From Ditylenchus dipsaci (Eukaryota > Nematoda > Chromadorea > Rhabditida > Anguinidae), in the NCBI GenBank assembly GCA_004194705.1, contig SADC01000803.1:124001-188000 (forward strand): DNA of 64,000 bases, read 5' to 3'. The translations under genes were made by a program, and so were the position numbers. Under the pieces are notes generated by a model. It was not told where the DNA came from and ran no database searches. It worked only from the letters and a program-made list of their open reading frames with translations. Shown piece after piece: positions 53,706 through 63,869 of this stretch. Numbering within the stretch: the stretch's first letter is position 1; each line of letters starts with the position of its first letter.

Positions 53706-54794
53706 TAATGAATGTTGTTTTTGAAGTCAATAACGCTGAATTTATTAATGGAGGCTTTACGGGTGACCATGGACGTTCAAAGAAACACAGTTGTTGTGCG
53801 AATACATAGGTCAACCAAACTAAACCCTTCAAAACGTTTTAATTGATACCAGGATATCTTTATGCATCATACCTATTTTTAAAAAGAGGGTACATGTATC
53901 GTCCGTATAAATTCAAATTAAACCCCATTAAAAGTTGCTGGTTCGGATCTCTCTGGGTGAATGCTTTCTGTTTTTTAATATTTTATGTGCGAGTTCGGTA
54001 TCAAAATGGTCCTTAGGCCCTGGAATTCAGGTGGACTATCAGCGGTTACTTAATTATTGAAGCTAATACCTACTTACGATTTTAAACCTGCTTTTTGTCA
54101 AAAAAAAATCCACCATTTTTATTACCTCGTTTTTTATATCTTTTAATCTAATGATTCCTTGCTTATTTTCGATGTGCTTGCACAGCCCTAGTGCAGCCTA
54201 GAACTTTATCCGAGAAAATGTTTCTGCGCAAACAAAAGACTCTTTGAACCGTTCCTTACCAGAACAAGCCTTCCCAAGCTACTCACATTTCTGAAGTAAT
54301 TTCGATATAGGAACATTTCCGTCAGGTTTTTTCTGCAGCTCTAAGTTCATAAATTGCTACCGTCCTTTCAAAAGTCAATAAAATCGGTAAGGCGGCGCTT
54401 GTAGCGAATACCACCCCCCCCTAAATCTGACCTTTTGAATTCGCTTTAACTACTCTTTGGAACAACACATTTAGGACTAGCCCTTAGGCTTGGGGGTAGG
54501 CCAGCGTACGGAAGTTGTGACTAATAAATAGTTTACGTACTTTTTCTAGGGTCTGGGACATATGTTTAGGTAATCCTTACTTAGGTTTTAGAAGGAAATT
54601 TTTTTGGCGGCGGGCTATTTGCTATTAGGGTCGGTGAAGCCAATAAAACACAAAGTATAAGGCTTCAAGATGGAGTTCTTTTATTTTGACAGTTATTTGC
54701 AGTAAATCGCAAAATTAAGACAGTTTCTGATGAGAAAAAATCATGAAAACCATCTGAATCAATTCATTGATATTTTTAGCCCAAGGACACTATA
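53706..54794. other. Unassigned spacer
   Basis: GTTGCTGGTTCGGATCTCTC at about 53936 resembles the B-box end of the SINE-like repeats at 60400. A C-run-bearing CTTGTAGCGAATACCACCCC at 54397 resembles the end of the 51803 element. No gene was recognised. Confidence 0.35.
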
Positions 54795-55705
54795 CAGTGG
54801 CGGAAAAAAGTTATGGTACGACCAAAATTTGTTATTTTTTTGCATAAAATTGTTTGAAAAAATGAAATCTCGAAATGGAATGCAAAAATTAAATATACAG
54901 TCATGTTCAGAATTCAATGCTCTACTAGGCTGATATAATACTTGTTACATAATTGCAGAGCAGTTACGCAAAAATTAGGTGTATATAAAACAACTAAAAA
55001 ATTCGGCCCGGAAAAAATTTATGGTACGTTTTATATTTTTATATTTTCCACGCTTTTGTTGAAAATTAAATGATCAAAATGTAAATTTTTTTAACACTCT
55101 GCTTCTTAGCTACAATTTGGTAGGTCAAACTTTTACTTTTGATAATTATAGGAAAAGTTATGATAATCAACCTAAAAGTGTCAATTTAAACAGATGGTTG
55201 AATTAGGAATAGTTGAAAATGTCTCAAAATAAGGTAAAAAGACAGTATTTTCAACTATTCCTAATTCAACCATCTGTTTCTCAGCCATGTGTGGTCTTGA
55301 AAAAAAGATCGACCTGTCATTTTGTAGAAAACGTAAGCGCTTTCCAATGATATACGATGTTGTATTTTTTTATACAAAATTTCTCACGACAAGCTCTGAT
55401 TTATTATGTCAAACATGAGTTTTCTTACATTTTCCTTCATTTTGACTAGAAATTGACACTTTTAGGTTGATGATCATAACTTTTCCTATAATTATCAAAA
55501 GTAAAAGTTTGACCTACCAAATTGTAGCTAAGAAGCAGAGTGTTAAAACAATTTACATTTTGATCATTTAATTCAACAAAAAAGCGTGGAAAATATAAAA
55601 ATATAAAACGTACCATAACTTTTTCCGGCCGAATTTTTAGTTGTTTTATATACACCTAATTTTTGCGTAACTGCTCTGCAATTATGTAACAAGTATTATA
55701 TATGA
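54795..55705. mobile_element. Tc1-like palindromic element
   Basis: TACAGTGGCGGAAAAAAGTTATGGTACG at its left edge is a typical Tc1-type end. A second, inner palindrome (54932-55705) has arms with ACTTGTTACATAATTGCAG, TTACGCAAAAATTAGGTG and AAAAATTATGGTACG. The centre hairpin is TTGAATTAGGAATAGTTG. No transposase frame survives. Confidence 0.7.
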
Positions 55706-56572
55706 GACTAGATACGGACAGTAGATGTGCCCTTCTATTAAGTAAATATTCTGACCACCAAACCATCTTGATACCATTACCCAAATAATGGGTTCTGCCA
55801 TCAAAGAACAATTGCGAATGTTGTTGATCACCCAGGTACCACTACTTGAGTTATACATCTCAAGTACAACTATTAGGACACCTTAACAAGAGTTTTCTTG
55901 GGTACCTTAACTACAAGGTGTGAATATAAAATGTAAGCAGGAAGTTTTTCTGTGTTTGAAAGGCTATCTGTTGAGAATAAACAGTGTTTATAATAAACGC
56001 TGGAAAAAGCATCAAAAAACATAAATAACAGGCAGAAAAGCGGCAAATCAAGTGAATTAGCGGCGAAAAATTCAAAAAGATTGCGACAGAAAAAAAGTAA
56101 ATTAGCGGCAATAAAAAGTAAATTTGCGGCAAAATGAAGGAAAAAGTTGCGGCAAAAAAAAGTATTTTTACGGCAAAAAAGTAAATTGTCGGAAAATTCA
56201 TTTGGGCCCCACATTTGGGCCCTCTTTTCTAATTCAGCGACTCAATACTCTGTGGATCGATGAGAGTTTCTTTGATCTGGGTGCAATTGTTGCTGCAAAT
56301 CCAATGTGTAAATTACAATTCCAATATTTCAATTGAAATAGAAACACTTTTGTGTACTAAACTAAGAAATTTTTACACTATCGAGTAGCTAACATCCTCA
56401 GCTTTTAATTGTGGGGGGGGGGTAGAGGGGTACATTAGACTTAAGTGGGGTGGTTATAGTCATATCGAGTGGGATGGTTGTACTCACATCGAGTGGGGTG
56501 GTTATACTCAGATTCAGTCGTTAATTCAAACATTTCTTATGAACTAACCTCAGTTTTGATGGATGCCCAATG
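55706..56572. other. Spacer with inverted GCGGCAAAAAAAGTA words (56090-56205)
   Basis: The word array TTGCGGCAAAAAAAAGTATTTTTACGG occupies 56050-56205. Around 56400-56520 there is a G-run followed by three GAGTGGGGTGGTTATA-type words. No gene was recognised. Confidence 0.5.
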
Positions 56573-56858
56573 TACCAACAAAACCAAGTGGTCGACTATC
56601 TGGATCAAAAATTTCTTTGATTTTTGGGTTCCAAAACCTATTTTTCGTTCTAATTCGAACATTTTAAAAATAGTTTGAAAGCAGTAAAATTACGTTTTGA
56701 CAGCATTTTCACAGTTCTTGTAAATCTTGCAAAACGTAATTGTGCTAATGTCAAACCATCTTTGGAATGGCTAAAATTAGTGCAGAAAATAGGTTTTGGA
56801 ACCCAAAAACGTAAAAAAATTTTGATCCAAGTGGACGGTCACTTGGTTTTGTTGGCAC
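56573..56858. mobile_element. MITE with ACCAAGTGGTCG...ends, copy 1
   Basis: ACCAACAAAACCAAGTGGTC and GACGGTCACTTGGTTTTGTT are the inverted ends. Inner blocks GATCAAAAATTT, GGGTTCCAAAACC and AAATTACGTTTTG pair with their complements. Sister copies lie at 58832-59165, 60040-60345 and 62385-62635, plus a left half at 62040-62170. Confidence 0.85.
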
Positions 56859-56967
56859 ACGGGACACCCACCAACTCTATCCACAACTCTCTTTAAAAAG
56901 CAAAAAAAGTAATCAAAATATTTATTCAAACAACACATTCAACAAAACGAAGAGCATAGTGATGGAT

Positions 56968-57574
56968 TTATTCGACGTTCTCGAGAGCACGGGCATGACG
57001 CAACTGAGAGGCGATGCGATCCAGATCCTTGCGGCTCTGGAAGCGAAATATTAATCAATTTTAGAACGTAAAAATACAGTTAGCTACCTGCTTAGTCAAC
57101 TTGCGACCACCATCAGGGCTCTTCTCAGTCCACTTGAAGCCCTCCAGGGTTTGCAGAACCTTTCTGGTGACGGATCCCGAAGCCAAAGAGAAGTGGTTGG
57201 GTGCAACTCCACGCCGCTTGTTTCATCCATACGCCTCACAGAAAGCTCTAATGCCTAAAGACATCCAGCATTGAACCAAATTTAAGAGATTCAGTAAAAT
57301 TCTAACAGAACACTTACTGGCTGGCGATCTGATGTAAAGACGTCGAGCAATGCTGGCAGTGCGCACATAGTACCAGCCGGGATCAATGGGAGCCAACTCC
57401 TTGTTCTTGCCTAGCTTGACGACATCAGCCCACTCTGGAACCTTGACCTTTCCGCTAAATATGAACAGATAATATGGTCTTCTTAAAATGCAAAAAACCT
57501 CTTCTTCAAGAAACGGTGATCTGCTCGACAACTTCAGCTTGGTCCACATCCTTGACGCTGGTCGGCTTGCCCAT
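56968..57574 (-). CDS. RPS19: Ribosomal protein eS19 (one frameshift and one in-frame TGA)
   Basis: A component of the small ribosomal subunit, needed for 18S rRNA maturation. Exons (minus): 57499-57574, 57318-57454, 57088-57254, 56968-57036, with introns of 44, 63 and 51 bp and correct phases. It starts [20 protein letters not shown] and contains [51 protein letters not shown] and [17 protein letters not shown]. With one base added it has 150 codons, close to human (145 residues). Two lesions: one base is missing in GTTTC at 57510-57514 (before LKK), and TGA at 57223-57225 replaces the second glycine of the near-invariant YGG before NKRRG. Retained introns rule out a processed pseudogene. 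It may be a decayed duplicate, or the lesions may be sequence errors. It lies close beside a MITE. Confidence 0.93.
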
Positions 57575-57943
57575 GATGCTTCAAGCAGATAGATGATTCG
57601 ATTTTGCTGAAACCCAAAACAGGTAAACACGAAAAAAAAGCACGAAGAAGTAAAAGAAGGTATGAGCCGTGTTCAATGAGCCGTCTTCAAATCTTTCAAA
57701 GAGGAATGGCGTCAAGAATGACGGGAAAAAAGTGTTATCAAAGACGAAAGAGTATTTTAAACTAACCTATAAAACAGCTAAAATTCAGCTAAAATTTTTA
57801 GCTGGAATTTCAGCTGTTTTTTAGCTGTTTTAGAGATAAGCAAAACGCCACAAATTTTAGCTGTTTCTTAACTTTTTAGCTGTTTTGACATCCATGATTT
57901 GGGGCAAAAAAAAGTGAAATTGCGGCAGAAAAAAGTGATGGGT
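57575..57943. other. RPS19 upstream region with an AGCTGTTTT hairpin
   Basis: The 5' leader may be spliced (GGGTTTCAG lies 28 bases before the ATG on the minus strand). At 57766-57895 words ACAGCTAAAA and TTTTAGCTGT form a short foldback. No other gene was seen. Confidence 0.5.
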
Positions 57944-58469
57944 GTACCGAAGAATTAAAAAAAATATTTGCTAAACGACACATTTGCTAAAAAAAACTTT
58001 TTGCTAAATTTTTTTTTGCTAAAGTCACATTTGCTAAAATTTCTTTTGCTAAAGTCACATTTGGCTAAAATTGATTTACGCCCTCAAAAAACTGATTTAC
58101 GCCCTCAAAATACTGGTTTACGCCCTCAAATCTATATATTGCCATTTTTGTCAAATTTTGTTGCCACTTTTTCAATATTTTTACACCAGCATGTAGCCCT
58201 GAATCTTGGCTTTCTAACAAGCTATTGACTGATTTTCTGAGATTTCAAAAAGCTGGAGAAAAAAGTCTTTGTATGGAGCACATTTTTAGAAAAAATTGCT
58301 CCATACAAAGACTTTTTTCTCCAGCTTTTTGAAATCTCAGAAAATCAGTCAATGGCTTGTTAGAAAGCCAAGATTCAGGGCTACATGCTGGTGTAAAAAT
58401 ATTGAAAAAGTGGCAACAAAAATTTGACAAAAATGGCAATATATAGATTTGAGGGCGTAAACCAGTATT

Positions 58470-59512
58470 TTGAGGGCTGGGGGAAACTTGCCAAAAACGA
58501 AATTTGCCAAATACGAAATTTGCCAAAACGAAATTCGCCAAAACGAAATTTGCCAAATCGAAATGCGCCAAAACGAAATATGCCTAAACGAAATTTGCCG
58601 AAACGAAATTTGGCCAACGAACCAACAGGGGGGACCAAGGCAGTTTTTACATTTTTTTTCGAAATTTTCGAAACTGTGTCCTAACCACCTAAAACCACCC
58701 CAAACAACCAAAACCACCTAAAACAGCAAAAACCACCCAAAATTACACTAAACAACTGAAAACACCCCAAACCACCCGAAACCATCCGAAACTAAACTAA
58801 ACAAAAATTTTGCGGGAATTTGAATTTTTAGTCTGAACCAACCAAACCAAGTGGTCGTCCACTTGGATCAAAAAATTTTTTACGTTTTGGGTTCTAAAAC
58901 CAGTTTTCTAGACTAATTCATGCACGCTTAACATGGTTTGTCAGTGGTAAAATCACGTTTTATGAAGAAATTTTTGAGTTTTGGCAAATAATTGATTTTA
59001 CCAAAATCAATTATTCCCCAAAACTCAAAAATTTCTTCATAAAACGTGATTTTACCACTGTCAAACCATGTCCAGCGTGCACGAATAAGTCCAGAAAATA
59101 GGATTTGGAATCCAAAACGTAAAAAAAAATTTCGATCCAAGTCGACGACCACTTGGTTTGGTTGGTTCAGACTAAAAATTTAAATTAAATTTATAAATTT
59201 TAATTTTTGTTTGGTGAAGTTTTGAATGGTTTCTGGTGGTTTTTGGTGTTCTGGGTGGTTTTGTATGATTTTGGGTGGTTTTGGTGATTTGGGGTGATTT
59301 TAGGTGGTTAGGACAGTTAGGACACAATTCCGAAAATTTTGAAAAATACGTAAAAACTGCCTTGGTCCCCCCTGTTGGTTCGTTGGCCAAATTTCGTTTC
59401 GGCAAATTTCGATTTGGCAAATTTCGTTTTGGCAAATTTCGTTTTGGCAAATTTCGTTTTGGCAAAACATACGTTTGGCAAATTTCGTTTTTGGCAAGTT
59501 CCCCTAGCCATT
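58470..59512. repeat. Foldback element, word GAAATTTGCCAAAAC
   Basis: The left array has ten copies of GAAATTTGCCAAAAC (58488-58615) and the right array the inverted word (59390-59500). Both are followed inward by GTTCGTTGG-CCAACGAACC and the CACCTAAAACC/GGTTTTAGGTGG runs. The centre is occupied by MITE 58832-59165. ORFs rich in FGKFRFG or NLPKRN are array read-through. Confidence 0.85.
58832..59165. mobile_element. MITE with ACCAAGTGGTCG ends, copy 2
   Basis: TCTGAACCAACCAAACCAAG and CTTGGTTTGGTTGGTTCAGA are perfect inverted ends. The centre hairpin includes TTTGGCAAATAATTGATTTTACC and its complement. Confidence 0.9.
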
Positions 59513-59944
59513 TTGAGGGCGTAAATCAGTTTTTTGAGGGCGTAAACTACTTATAGCCGTCACATTTGCTAAAATTTCTTTTGATAAAGGCATATTTAGT
59601 AAAATTTCTTTTGTTAACGCGGTTTTGTGGTTCTTATTGCGTCAAAGACACTATCATTCTAACTTTTTTCCTCTTTTTACCTTTTTCTTCAAGTTTTGGG
59701 TGGTTTTGTAAATTTTAAGTTTTTTTTCGAAATTTTTCAAATTGCGTCTGAATCATCCCAAATTTTTTAGGCCATCCATGATTTACCTCATACCATCCCA
59801 AACTGCTGAAACCACCTCGAGAAAACCCCAGGACCATGAATCGAGGTCCTCTACTAGGGACTGATTGCACCCAGAGGGGTTTGATCCAGCAACCTTGATA
59901 ATGAGTATGTGGACCTCTACGCTACTCAAACACTCAAAATTATA

Positions 59945-60440
59945 ATAAAAAATAAAGTATGCGCCCATGTGGATTTGAACCATCAACGTCTACATCAAGC
60001 CTTAGAATCGCTCAGAACTTCATCCAGGGTGAACAGATAAAACCAAGTGGATCAAATTTTTTTTTCGCGTTTTCGGGTTTTAAACAATTTTTCTGCATTA
60101 ATTCGACCACGCTGAAGATGGTTTGACAGTTGTAAAATCACGTTTTATCAAAAAAATTTGAGTTATCGTGAGTAATTGATTTTGATAAATCAAGAACTTA
60201 CCATAACTCAAAAATTTCTCGATAAAACGTAATTTTACCAGTGTCAAACCATCTTCGGCATGGTCGAATTAGTGCAGAAAAATCGTTTTGGAACTCGAAA
60301 ACGCGAAAAAAATTCGATCCAAGCGACGACCACTTGGTTTGGTCACACTGGATGAAGTTCTTAGCGATCCTGAGGGTTGATATTGAGGTTGCTGGTTCGA
60401 ATCCACCTGGGCGCATACCTTTTTTCACCATAATTTTAGA
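59945..60440. repeat. Two tRNA-derived SINE-like repeats in inverted orientation around a MITE
   Basis: 59945-60035 (minus) and 60345-60440 (plus) are reverse complements: TTGAGGTTGCTGGTTCGAATCC then ACCTGGGCGCATACC and a T run on the plus copy. GGTTCGAATCC is a perfect B box, and the T run could be a polymerase III terminator. Between them lies an ACCAAGTGG MITE (60040-60345) whose ends abut both repeats. Confidence 0.65.
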
Positions 60441-60763
60441 TATAGAAAGACAAGCGTTTGACTTGGTCACAGGTTCGGTTCCAAGTACCTGCATTTCATA
60501 AACACCCTACGGTCATATTTGTGACACAAAAGGGACCAGAAAAGGCCTTTACCAAAAAATTTCATTAGCAAATTGCCTTTAGCAAAAAAATTCAGCAAAT
60601 GTGACTTTAGCAAAAAGAAATTTTAGCAAATGTGACTTTAGCAAAAATTTTTTTAGCAAATGTGCCTTTAGCAAATATGTCTTTAGCAAATATGTCTTTA
60701 GCAAAAGTTTTTTTTAGCAAATGTGACGTTTAGCAAATATTTTTTTAAATTCTTCGGTAAAGC

Positions 60764-60905
60764 CAAAAGTGATTTGGCGGCAACAAAAGTGTTTTTACGG
60801 CAAATTTTTTTACGGCAGAAAAAAGTCTTTTGCGGGAAAAAAAGTAAATTTGCGGCAAAAAAAGTCTTTTTACGGCAAGAAAAAGGCTTGCCCGAAAGCA
60901 AAGCC
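60764..60905. repeat. Word array TTTGCGGCAAAAAAAGTC
   Basis: Six copies of TTTRCGGCAAAAAAAGT, inverted relative to 53493-53705. The end GGCTTGCCCGAAAGCAAAGC mirrors GCAAAGGGCAAACCC there. Whether both are ends of one 7.4-kb element is not established. Confidence 0.65.
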
Positions 60906-60954
60906 CCAAAAAATCGGCCAGGACTATGCCAAACCAGGTATGCTTCAAATTTAA

Positions 60955-61560
60955 ACACCAGAAAAACAGCTGCTTTTACCTTTTCTTTTGTAATTTTTTA
61001 AATTTCTTTTGTAATTCTTTTGTAATTTTATGAAATTTTGTAATTTCTAAGCGACTTTTGTTAAATTTTTCACTGTTTTTCGCCTATCTTGTAGCTCTTC
61101 AATTAGTCTACAAGTATTGACCAAGCATCAAGCAGCTATACACAGCTATGACTTACTCTGAGCCTTTAAGTCCGAATTTCAAATGTGAGAAAATGGTGGT
61201 TTTGTGTGTTGGACGCGGGCCGTCCAAGTTTTTTCAGACAGATTGCAGCTCACATACACTCATTCGGAAAAGCAGATTATCATGACCATTTTGACATGAA
61301 TGTGGTCTGGATACAATTAATGTCTGGATACAATTAATGTCCGCCTCTTAGGAGGGTCTTCACTTTCCTTGAAATGGTCGTCTATTTTAAAACATTTATT
61401 GGGTCACTTGACCTGTCCAAACACCAGTACATATGTTTTTGAAAATGATCTGCGTGAAATTCCGCATCTAAATAAACCAATGTAACGCTTCGTCTTTCTC
61501 GTGTTAACCTATGTGAAGGTATTTTCAAAAGGGGTTGTTTTTTATAATGAACGTGCCAGC
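60955..61560 (+). repeat. Dispersed repeat, copy 2
   Basis: This is the direct-orientation partner of 897-1480. It contains a small tandem duplication of GTCTGGATACAATTAAT at about 61308-61342 that the other copy lacks. Confidence 0.7.
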
Positions 61561-61671
61561 AGACATGGTTTTGACACCTTTTTGTAATTTGGATAACATG
61601 TTCTAGTCTGTCCTAACATACGCTGGCCTACCCTGCTTAAGCCTAATAAAGGCTAGTTACAGCGATTTTGG

Positions 61672-63060
61672 AGTGGGAGGGCGGTATTCGTATTCTAGGA
61701 CAAAGCTTTTTTTTGCTGCAAAAAGACTTTTTTTTGCTGCAAAAATTAGTTGATGCAAAAAGTCTTTTTTTTGCTGCAACAAAACTTTTTTTTGCTGCAA
61801 AAAGTCTTTTTTTCGCTGCAAAAAGACTTTTTTTGCTGCAAATCGGCTTTTTTTTGCTGCAAATCGCTTTTTCTGGTCCAAACTATTTTAGCTGTAATTT
61901 TGGCGTGCGGTCAATTGGTCCACAGGTCAATTGCTCCACAAAATTATTTTCAAATTAATCTTTTTTGTCTTGTGAAGAACTTTGGTTATTTTAACAGTTT
62001 TTCGATAATTCAGCCTTAACCCTACTGGTTAATCCACGCACCAACCAAACCAAGTGGTCATCCTTTGTTGTTAAATTATTTTATGTTTTCGGGTTCTAAT
62101 ACCTGTTTCGACACTAATTCGAGCATTCTAAAGAGGGTTTGATAATAGTAAAATTCCATTTTGTGGGTAATTTATAGTTTCGTTAAAATTGCTGGAATGA
62201 CCCTGAAAGCTGAACTGGTGTTAAGGTAGTAGTACGGTACTAGTACAAGGCATTGACCAGGTACCGGTATTCAGGAGTAGAAGTGCCTAGGTAGTGGTGC
62301 TTGGGTGGTGGTTGTTTCTAGGTGGTACCCAGGTTGTTTATTAGACCATTTTGGTAGCTCGATCTTCTGGATATTCCAAGTACCAACAAAAACCGAGTGG
62401 TTGGTCAATTTTTTATGTTTTTTAAGTTCCAAAAACTGTTTTCTGCATTAATTCGAGCATTCTAAACATGTTTTGACAGTAGTGAATTCAAGTTATACAA
62501 GATTTACAAAAACTGTGAAAATAGGCGTTAAGCGAATTTATCGACACCGAATCAGTCCAGAAAACAAGTTTTGGAACCCCGAAAAGTAAAAAAAAGTTTG
62601 ATCCAAGTGGACGACCACTTGGTTTTGTTGTGCCCAGGTAGTCGTACCCAGGTTGGAAAACTCAGGCAGTGTGACCTTGGCAGTGTGACTTGTTAAAATA
62701 ACCGAAGTTCTTCACAAGACAAAAAAGATTAATTTGAAAATAATTTTGTGGAGCAATTGACCTGTGGACCAATTGACCGCACGCCAAAATTACAGCTAAA
62801 TAGTTTGGACCAGAAAAGCCGATTTGCAGCAAAAAAAAGCCGATTTGCAGCAAAAAAAAGTCTTTTTGCAGCGAAAAAAAGAATTTTTGCAGCGAAAAAA
62901 AGACTTTTTGCAGCAAAAAAAAGTTTTGTTGCAGCAAAAAAAGTCTTTTTGCAGCGAAAAAAAGAATTTTTGCAGCGAAAAAAAGACTTTTTGCAGCAAA
63001 AAAAAGTTTTGTTGCAGCAAAAAAAGTCTTTTTGCAGCAAAAAAAGCTTTGTCCCGTATT
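61672..63060. repeat. 1.4-kb foldback element, word TTTTTTTGCTGCAAAAAGAC
   Basis: The left array (61705-61870) has nine copies of TTTTTTGCTGCAAAAAGAC; the right array (62815-63045) has about fifteen inverted copies. Each array leads into an almost perfect 150-base arm (GGTCCAAACTATTTTAGCTG, GTCAATTGGTCCACAGGTC, TTGTCTTGTGAAGAAC). The centre (62040-62640) carries MITE relatives with ACCAAGTGG ends and a GGTAGTGGTACC run. Frames such as FFAAKSLFFAAKR are array artefacts. Confidence 0.9.
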
Positions 63061-63330
63061 CTATACTAGCGCAATAGAAGAAAAGATAGTAGAAGATACA
63101 TATGGTAAAAAATAAATTATGTGATAATTTATGTAATATTTTTTTAGCCCGGGGTTGAAGTGCCCCTGGAGGTGAAATGTCTGTTTCCCTCTTGTAGTTA
63201 AATTTATCATTTGCTAGTTTAATTCTTGTTCAAAGTTTGCTAGTTCAAAGTTTACTCTGAGCAATAGTCTCAGTGACTGATTTAACTTTGACAAAAATTT
63301 ATATTGTAATAAAATTCAAGTATAGCCCAC
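63061..63330. other. Downstream spacer of the right-edge gene
   Basis: A single GAGGTGAAATGTCTGTTTCCC near 63167 is an isolated end of the GGACATTTCACC family. If the minus-strand gene at 63331-63780 continues, this is intron. Confidence 0.4.
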
Positions 63331-63780
63331 CTTAGCAAAAATCAATGGATTGAGGGTGAACCTTCTGCCCATCCTTCCATGTTTGCCGCTGGCAATAGAA
63401 GAGCTGGTTCTTTGATACGCTTTAGGCACATCAATTTGAATAATATTAGTAGGGGACTCCGGCGCGCCATCCTCATCATAGTCGTCCTCAACCTCCACCA
63501 CTTGAGAAGCAGAAATATAAGATGGATGGCCAGAACCTCCTCGCTCACTAGTCTGTGGCTCTTGCATTAGTCTTTGTCGCTCATCTGCTCCAATATCCTC
63601 CTCTTCTTCCGACGATGACAGGGAGGATTCCTCTTGTGATCTGCCTTCTAAACACAATGGATTGAGCTGACCAGATGGCTGGACCACAATACTGGGGATA
63701 AAACCAGGTGGCTGGCTGCTGGGAAATCTGCCCCGATAAAACAAAAAGGTGGGTGACTGGCTACGGCCTCTCGACCGCAT
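63331..63780 (-). CDS. Unidentified acidic, Ser-rich protein, first visible exon
   Basis: The minus-strand frame opens at ATG 63780 and runs 150 codons to a good donor (AAG|GTGGGC at 63331-63329). It starts MRSRGRSQSPTFLFYRG, has a Pro/Gln/Gly segment, an acidic serine run (SLSSSEEEEDIGADERQRL), a second acidic patch (VVEVEDDYDEDGAPE) and ends GRMGRRFTLNPLIFAK. Composition is even and codons look normal, so I consider it real. It appears to be a cytosolic, disordered N-terminal region, but I do not recognise the family. The following exon would lie at lower coordinates and was not found. An in-frame upstream AG (TAAAACAG) could instead make this an internal exon. Confidence 0.6.
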
Positions 63781-63869
63781 ATGTGGGCTGTTTTAGGTGG
63801 CTGGTTTGGGCATTAAGTGTGCAAGGGAGCAAATATAATAAAATGTTTTTCTTTTGATAATATTTTTGT

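Larger units (their letters stand above)
57944..60770. repeat. 2.8-kb foldback element, word TTTAGCAAATGTGAC, with nested elements
   Basis: GTACCGAAGAATTAAAAAAA (57946) pairs with TTTTTTTAAATTCTTCGGTA (60742-60763). Arrays of TTTTGCTAAAGTCACATTTGC (57965-58075) face TTTAGCAAATGTGACTTTAGC words (60545-60740). Further in, TTTACGCCCTCAAA words, a 105-base hairpin centred at 58285, and the elements at 58470-59512 and 60040-60345 are layered. Confidence 0.8.

Noticed and set aside
58245..59556. Frames with FGKFRFG, NLPKRN and similar repeats
   Set aside because: Products of the GAAATTTGCCAAAAC arrays at 58470-59512.
2757..63060. Regularly spaced words resembling CRISPR arrays
   Set aside because: Words are directly adjacent or have near-constant spacers, occur as inverted pairs at element ends, and the genome is clearly eukaryotic with spliced genes.
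61668..63077. Open frames such as FFAAKSLFFAAKRLF and their mirror on both strands, up to 109 codons
   Set aside because: They track the TTTTTTGCTGCAAAAAGAC array on all frames and both strands; repeat read-through, not protein.
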